From NCBI GenBank assembly GCA_034401795.1, contig CM067373.1:39109669-39173668 (forward strand): 64,000 bases of DNA. Direction: 5' to 3'. A program made the position numbers and the translations under genes. This DNA is from Chaetoderma sp. LZ-2023a. Lineage: Eukaryota > Mollusca > Caudofoveata > Chaetodermatida > Chaetodermatidae. This document shows positions 59,292 through 64,000 of the stretch, one piece after another (position 1 is the first letter of the stretch; each line of letters begins with the position of its first letter). Below the pieces are notes generated by a model. The model saw only the letters and a list, made by a program, of their open reading frames with translations, ran no database searches and had not been told where the DNA came from.

Positions 59292-60160
59292 CTAGACCAG
59301 AGTTTCGAGAATCTGATATTTGTTGCTACACAGTATGGGCTTGTATAATTGGGCTACATATGGATTAGTCCAGTTAGCAAGTGTTGGTAGAGTATGGCTT
59401 TGACGGTATACAAGACCAAATAGTGGGTATATATGTTCTTTGTATAGTTTTACCATTTGGCCAAGTTCTTGATTGTTGGGATGTTTAAAGTCTCCATTGT
59501 TAAAGACACGACTGCTGGAACATGTATTCAGTAGACTCAAATATCTAATATGTGTAGGTTGGCACAAGCCATTGACCTGTCTGTCCATCATGTTTTTTGT
59601 TGTGAGAAATATCTTGGTGGAAAACTATGCTGAGGATTACATTAATATTCGCTAGCTTGTGGGATACCATGGACAGCGGTAACCAAACGTCACCGATTAC
59701 TGTTTGCGTATTTTGGTTCTCAACGTCGTTACTGCCAGCTTGTAGGATTGGCATCTTACGGTAATGTGTCATATTGTTGATGAAATTTGCAGCTCCTTTA
59801 AAGTCTTCTGCCTTAGCTCCACCTTTGAGACTAACAGATCTGGGATAAGATGACGAGGATTGATTGATTGATTGAACATTCGAATCACCAACAATTAGCA
59901 CATCGGTCGATCTATTTATGTGATTTGGCAATTCATGCTGAGAATTATGCACAATAGTTGTCTCGTTAAGTACCAGGTTCTTCCGCATCATTGTGTCTAA
60001 TTCATCTGATGCACTGGTAGCCAGAGGCATATGGCAAGTTTCAACTGGGGCTCTATTGTTTATTGAGTGCTGATATGCTGAGATTGGTTTCGCTGGGTAC
60101 ACAGTATGATGTATAGTTCTTTGTTGATTTGTTCTTTGGCTCTGTTGACCCTGTGCTATA
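59292..60160 (-). pseudogene. LINE B SGNH-hydrolase-like domain (downstream part of ORF1)
   Basis: The minus-strand frame (open from above 60,102) reads VLIVGDSNVQSINQ (block I, with the G-D-S that carries the catalytic Ser), SVSLKGGAKAEDF and MPILQAGSNDVENQN (block III, G-x-N-D). It then shifts frame near 59,590 and goes on FNNGDFKHPNNQELGQMV (block V, D-x-x-H-P-N) to 59,292. All SGNH blocks are present, unlike the copy at 45.2-46.9 kb. The frame upstream of 60,102 stays open past the ORF1 stop, so a single-base shift near 60,170 would fuse it to ORF1; ancestrally they were probably one protein. Role in the LINE is unknown; esterase-like ORF1 domains are known in CR1-type elements. Confidence 0.75.
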
Positions 60161-60166
60161 ATTATG

Positions 60167-61693
60167 TTAAGGTGTTGCCATTGGTCTCGCTGCCCTTACT
60201 ATAGGCCTATGTGAATCCATATCCTCAGCTAGGCCAATAGCCATGGTGGAAGTTGTGGATGTTTTGCATGAAATTGACGAAGCCGCTGATATGCCTTGTG
60301 GGATGTCTTGCCCTGTCTGTACATGCTTATCAATTCCTACTGCCTTAGTTGTGTTGGATGATATTGGAATGCGGCTGAGAAGTGCACTAAATCTTTTGTT
60401 TATGGTGTCTGTTAATTGGTTTACTTTCTTAGTCAATGTTGCTAAGTCAGTTTTCATTTCTGCATTAGATTTTAACAGTGTTTCCATTGTATCATCACAT
60501 TCTTTTTGGTGGTTATTAGAAACATTATGTGCGGCCATGCAATTTTTTATATCTAGGAGCAGGCTGCAGATTGAATCTTCAACAGTTACTAAAGAATTGA
60601 GTATTAGATCTGTGTCACACTGTGTGGCGCTGTCAATGCAGTTGTGATTATGTATTTGAACGACTTGGTCAGTTTGTGTTTCGATGAATGAAGTTAAGAT
60701 GGTAGGTTTTAGATCTGTGTCACACTGTGTGGCGCTATCACTGTAGGTGTGATTATGTATTTGAACGACTTGGTCAGTTTGTGTTTGGGAAAATGAAGTT
60801 AAGATGGCAGGTTTTAGATCTAAGTCACACTGTGTGGCACTGCCACTGTAGGTGTGATTCTGTGTTTCTGCGACTTGGCCGGTTTGTGTTTGGGAAACCA
60901 GAGTTAAGATGATAGGGCTTGGATCAACTGTTTTAGCACACTGGTTATGGTATGCGCGTTCCACTAGGTTTGAAACTATAACTTCAGTATTCTCAGTACA
61001 ATCCAGGAACTGTGCATTGAGTTCATTTATTTCTTTGTCTGGATCAGTTTGTTTTTCTTGAAGTGGATCTTCTGCATTTTGATTTCTGCCTAGGAATTCC
61101 ACGATCATTAATTTCATTTCATTGTCCTGCTCTTTGAGATCTATATGGTTTGGGAGCATATCTTGAATTTCTCGGAGATGATCTGTGATGTTATCTAGGT
61201 TTCCATTGATTAGGATTTTGCATCTGGTACGAAAAAAGTTTACAGTAGTTTGCTTCTGCTTTTTGTTGGAACTGTCAACATAACTTATCCTAAGTATATC
61301 ATTACACACATGACCAGTTTGTTCAGTCTGTTCAGTCATGTGTAATGTGACATGTCTTTCTAGTTCCATTTTCACATAGTACTGTCGAATAATCATCATT
61401 GAATGCTCGAAACTAGCTGCCATGAGAACAATTAATAATTGTTTTTGTTTACCTGCTGAGATTACTGTTATTCCAAATGTTTCTTCTCCATTTGCTGCAT
61501 CCAGTTTATTCTTCATTGCTTTATCTCTGTTCAGTTCATAGTCTAGAACGTGTGTTGCATGTGCTGATTCCTGCTCTATGTAGTCTACATAATCAATAAA
61601 TTTTGGATTTGGCCAGTGATCCCGTGAACGTCTTCTTATGTTTGTATTATAAACAATTTCTAGATCTTGCATAGGTTCGGACACAGTTGCCAT
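60167..61693 (-). CDS. LINE B ORF1 protein with three 35-residue repeats
   Basis: Minus-strand ORF of 508 codons from ATG at 61,693 (a GTG further up is less likely); the longest intact ORF in the window. The N-terminal half has TFGITVISAGKQKQLLIV and TTVNFFRTRCKILINGN, a pattern I recall from ORF1-like proteins of marine invertebrate retroelements. The middle has three tandem units of the SQTQTDQVVQIHNHTYSDSA / TQCDTDLKPTILTSF type (DNA at about 60,606-60,919, period 105 bp). The C-terminal part is a predicted coiled coil (LLKSNAEMKTDLATLTKKV) and a Ser/Thr-rich tail. It probably binds element RNA as other LINE ORF1 proteins do; this is inference. Confidence 0.72.
   Translation of the reverse strand: MATVSEPMQDLEIVYNTNIRRRSRDHWPNPKFIDYVDYIEQESAHATHVLDYELNRDKAMKNKLDAANGEETFGITVISAGKQKQLLIVLMAASFEHSMMIIRQYYVKMELERHVTLHMTEQTEQTGHVCNDILRISYVDSSNKKQKQTTVNFFRTRCKILINGNLDNITDHLREIQDMLPNHIDLKEQDNEMKLMIVEFLGRNQNAEDPLQEKQTDPDKEINELNAQFLDCTENTEVIVSNLVERAYHNQCAKTVDPSPIILTLVSQTQTGQVAETQNHTYSGSATQCDLDLKPAILTSFSQTQTDQVVQIHNHTYSDSATQCDTDLKPTILTSFIETQTDQVVQIHNHNCIDSATQCDTDLILNSLVTVEDSICSLLLDIKNCMAAHNVSNNHQKECDDTMETLLKSNAEMKTDLATLTKKVNQLTDTINKRFSALLSRIPISSNTTKAVGIDKHVQTGQDIPQGISAASSISCKTSTTSTMAIGLAEDMDSHRPIVRAARPMATP
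60606..60919. repeat. Three in-frame 105-bp tandem repeats in LINE B ORF1
   Basis: Each unit contains 'gtcacactgtgtggcg', 'gtgtgattatgtatttg', 'acgacttggtcagtttgtgtt' and 'gaagttaagatgg'. Units one and two are nearly identical and the third is more divergent. Confidence 0.92.
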
Positions 61694-61705
61694 GATGCTT
61701 GTCAC

Positions 61706-62140
61706 ATATATAAATAGTTCTCGAGATTAGTTTCGTTTAGATTTTCGACATTCTGCAACAGTTACCGTATTTGCTAATTTCAGTTTATAGAGCTTAGCTA
61801 AACAGATAAATTCTACATCTCACATTACTATTATGATGATTGTAACATCTCTTAAACTATTCACACTGCTTTTTACTGGGATATATTCTAACTTTTTTTA
61901 AAACAGTCGGACAGACATTGTGGCGCAGTGGTATTCAGTCATTCATTGTTCTAAACAAATTGTTTGTATAAATGTTTATCAGAGCCCCGTTGAATAGTTT
62001 CATTAATAGTTTCATTAATAATCCCTTGTCTTGTGTACAAGTTCATTAGTGTACTGTTCATGTTCATATTGGTAGCACGGCGGTGTTACTTTAGCTCAAT
62101 GGCATGTTTGAACGAAACCTGGTTGTTTCACCCCGATTCC
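61706..62140. other. LINE B upstream sequence, no gene recognised
   Basis: The region above ORF1 should hold the LINE 5' untranslated region and promoter, but I see no diagnostic feature. 'gtttcattaatagtttcattaata' at 61,998-62,021 is a small direct duplication. Confidence 0.4.
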
Positions 62141-62142
62141 CG

Positions 62143-62650
62143 TTACCACACCAAGTCATTTCGCAACTTTGCCTGTTCACCCTGGTATTTTTCTCTAATA
62201 ATTCCATTCGCCATGGATCGCTTCACACCGTTTGAACTCATCAGTATTTTTGCAGCTCGTCGTTGGTGCAGTACATAACATAACTCTCTGGACAATCTTA
62301 AATAGTTTCTGTGATGGAGCCTTATGTCTAACAAGCTTACTGGGATCCAGGATCGCCTGTGTGCAGTTTTATTCGTCTGCTTGAAGGCCAAGTTGTTTCA
62401 AGCAGCTGCATATCTTCTTAATTAGTATGTCTCTAGGGGACTGGAGTTCTAGGCATACAAGAAAGAAGTGTACCAGAGTTTCATCCTCAGTTTCACACAA
62501 TGGACAAATTGTCAGACCCATTCTATTCTGTGTCGTGCCGCCCAATTTGTTCTAGTGTAAATTCAGCTGCTCGGATTTCCCACTTCAGGATTGCCACAAA
62601 ATATTGTTGTTTTTGTGGTTATTTCGGGACTGACTGGAAGATCATCCGTA
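62143..62650 (-). pseudogene. LINE C-terminal remnant
   Basis: The minus strand from 62,650 reads ILKWEIRAAEFTLEQ, then GLTICPLCETEDETLVHFFL, a C-x-x-C ... H-x(n)-C LINE C-terminal zinc-binding motif. In another frame LHHRNYLRLSRELCYVLHQR RA follows, a style found at the very end of some LINE ORF2 proteins. RT is absent. The first 105 bp are shared with 51,050-51,185. Confidence 0.6.
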
Positions 62651-62813
62651 GGACCTGGGTCATATAGCTTTGAAATAATATCTTCAAAACTGAAGCAGTC
62701 AAAATGAATTTGCTGCTCGGCGTGTGTCAGTCATTGTTGATTGTTCCTAGTGTATTGGTTCAATTATAGGCGTGTGTGCATGTTGTAGTGGTGCTATTTG
62801 GGTGGAGTGTGTG

Positions 62814-63395
62814 ATGGAGGCTGGTGGGTGGAGAGTGGTGGGTGAATTTGACAGCATCAATCTATCAACAATCTTGGACGTACTATATCAAGCTGGCTGT
62901 AATGACGATGAGCTGCGACAAGTAAGATTACCATTGACAAGTTGAAAGTGTGAGTTAAAATGTGGCGTCTGGGGCATGGAGAGCTCCAGTTTCTCCACAT
63001 GGAGATGGCTTCTCTCTGGGTCTGTATACATGCTACCTTGCCACATTGCTCCAGTCTGTGCGAGCGTATTCCAAAGACAAAAACCCATTAATATATATGC
63101 TGGGCATCCCATTAGAGATGGAGTGGTCCACAGACAATGTAGACTTCATAGATGAGGAAACGTATCCTCTCGATAACCTACCTATAGCTGCAGAACAACT
63201 CAAGAAGGTGAATCTCTTCATGAACGAAGCCAATATCGAGCTTACCCATGTGCACCTATCACTCATATGGAGTCAGTGACAAAGGCACCGCCAAGCATGG
63301 TGGGCAGAAATGGAGGAAAGACAAACTCCTTGGGTCTGACATCACTGCACGTTGCATCATAGGAAACATTTCCTTGAGTCGACCAAGATAGAAAC
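62814..63395 (+). pseudogene. Reverse transcriptase remnant of an unassigned retroelement
   Basis: The plus-strand frame from 62,814 reads VVGEFDSINLSTILDVLYQA and GCNDDELRQV, matching the RT block around the first catalytic Asp (A-F-D-S/T). After a frameshift near 63,000 the frame 62,962-63,279 gives GDGFSLGLYTCYLATLL (the QGDSLSP-type block) and WSTDNVDFIDEETYPLDNLP, the catalytic box with its usual A-D-D altered to T-D-N, then LFMNEANIELTHVHL. A third frame yields WRKDKLLGSDI to about 63,395. Order and spacing match an RT palm. No endonuclease is visible. Confidence 0.7.
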
Positions 63396-63439
63396 ATAAA
63401 TACTTTAAAGATGGGCCTGATTAACAGGTATGTTTGAGC

Positions 63440-63960
63440 AATCTGGTTTTATCATCTACAGGTTTTATTGTATATGCATTCAAGATTAGGTTGGCTTGAA
63501 TTTGGCATTGTTCCACACTGTTATTGAGTTTAGATTTAAATACGTTTTGGCTTTTTGCACAGACAATTTCACTTGATAGACGGTTCGAAACATTTACAAC
63601 CCTTAGTGAAAATGAATTGACTTAGTTTCTTGTACCATTTATAAATATTACCCTAGTTTTAGTGTTAGATAATGGGAGCATAGATTCCATTAGGACGTCG
63701 TCTATCTGTTGTATAATTCTATTCATCTGCATGATATCAGTTCTTGCTCAGTAACAATTCTGTTGCCCTTCTCGCCTCTGAACATCTATTATTGACAGTA
63801 TGAGGTCTTAGAACCCACCACGCCCTCACAGGAAGGTCACTAGTGATGGATATCTGTCTCTTACTCCCTGCCAATAAATGCTATTGCGCTTTCTAAATTG
63901 CTTATGTGAACTGTAAATTGTCCTAGTGATGTTATATGTGGTTGTGGTGCGATGGTGACC
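63440..63960 (-). pseudogene. CR1-like LINE C-terminal remnant
   Basis: The minus strand reads ESMLPLSNTKTRVIFINGTR and NSFSLRVVNVSNRLSSEIVC AK then NVFKSKLNNSVEQ. This is the R-V-V-N-x-W-N-x-L ... V-N-x-F-K-x-x-L-D ending of CR1/jockey-type RT proteins, with the Trp replaced. A stop interrupts it near 63,620. The rest of the element would lie to the right, beyond the window. Confidence 0.6.
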
Positions 63961-64000
63961 AGATCATCATATGATTCTGGAGCTCTCACTCCGTAACATG

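Noticed and set aside
62814-62921. A first coding exon ending at a GTAAGA donor
   Set aside because: The peptide matches an RT palm block and continues with further RT blocks downstream, so the donor-like motif is coincidental.

Overview
This is eukaryotic, intron-rich and extremely repeat-rich DNA, most likely from a marine lophotrochozoan and probably a mollusc. The reasons are invertebrate-type LINEs, Penelope-like and DIRS-like retroelements, long micro- and minisatellites, palindromic MITEs, and degenerate tandem repeats whose ends read GGCCCAAGGGCCTGTGGCGCTCACC. I see no operons, rRNA, tRNA or CRISPR. The species is an inference.

Host gene (about 5.4 to 27.7 kb, minus strand). Four exons with good splice sites and compatible phases encode the start of an ADAMTS-like (punctin/papilin-type) secreted matrix protein: the first half of a thrombospondin type 1 repeat (27,563-27,684), a 46-bp micro-exon (9,797-9,842), the end of the repeat (9,080-9,170) and a Cys-rich exon (5,383-5,513). 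The introns have filled with transposons. Two of the four exons run at their 5' splice site straight into a minisatellite whose unit contains a donor-like GT motif.

0 to 10 kb: a partial unrecognised ORF at the left edge, a Penelope-like 3' end, three families of about 140-180-bp degenerate tandem repeats, a cluster of one palindromic MITE family, a 189-bp pure (TA)n tract and minisatellites. 10.3 to 21.7 kb: one MITE is split by an 11.4-kb insertion with 24-bp terminal inverted repeats. The insertion carries very long inverted satellite arrays and hosts a complete-length DIRS-like tyrosine-recombinase retrotransposon (13,552-20,481). 21.7 to 34 kb: long tandem-repeat elements, a Penelope-like remnant, two copies of another palindromic MITE, and a truncated Ty3/gypsy-like gag-to-RT remnant.

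34.3 to 42.1 kb: a second, different DIRS-like element with about 257-bp inverted terminal repeats and an internal complementary region. 43.5 to 64 kb: a LINE graveyard. It holds an RNase H-bearing LINE 3' end, a disrupted SGNH-hydrolase ORF with a LINE tail inserted in it, a degenerate LINE at 47.6-50.5 kb, a 5'-truncated LINE at 51.3-53.3 kb, a near full-length minus-strand LINE (ORF1 with 35-residue repeats and an SGNH domain; ORF2 with endonuclease and RT; 53.6-61.7 kb), an RT remnant at 62.8-63.4 kb, and LINE C-terminal remnants.

Nearly all coding-looking sequence outside the four exons belongs to mobile elements, and every element ORF set I could follow carries stops or frameshifts, except LINE ORF1 at 60,167-61,693. 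I ran no searches; family names rest on motifs read by eye.
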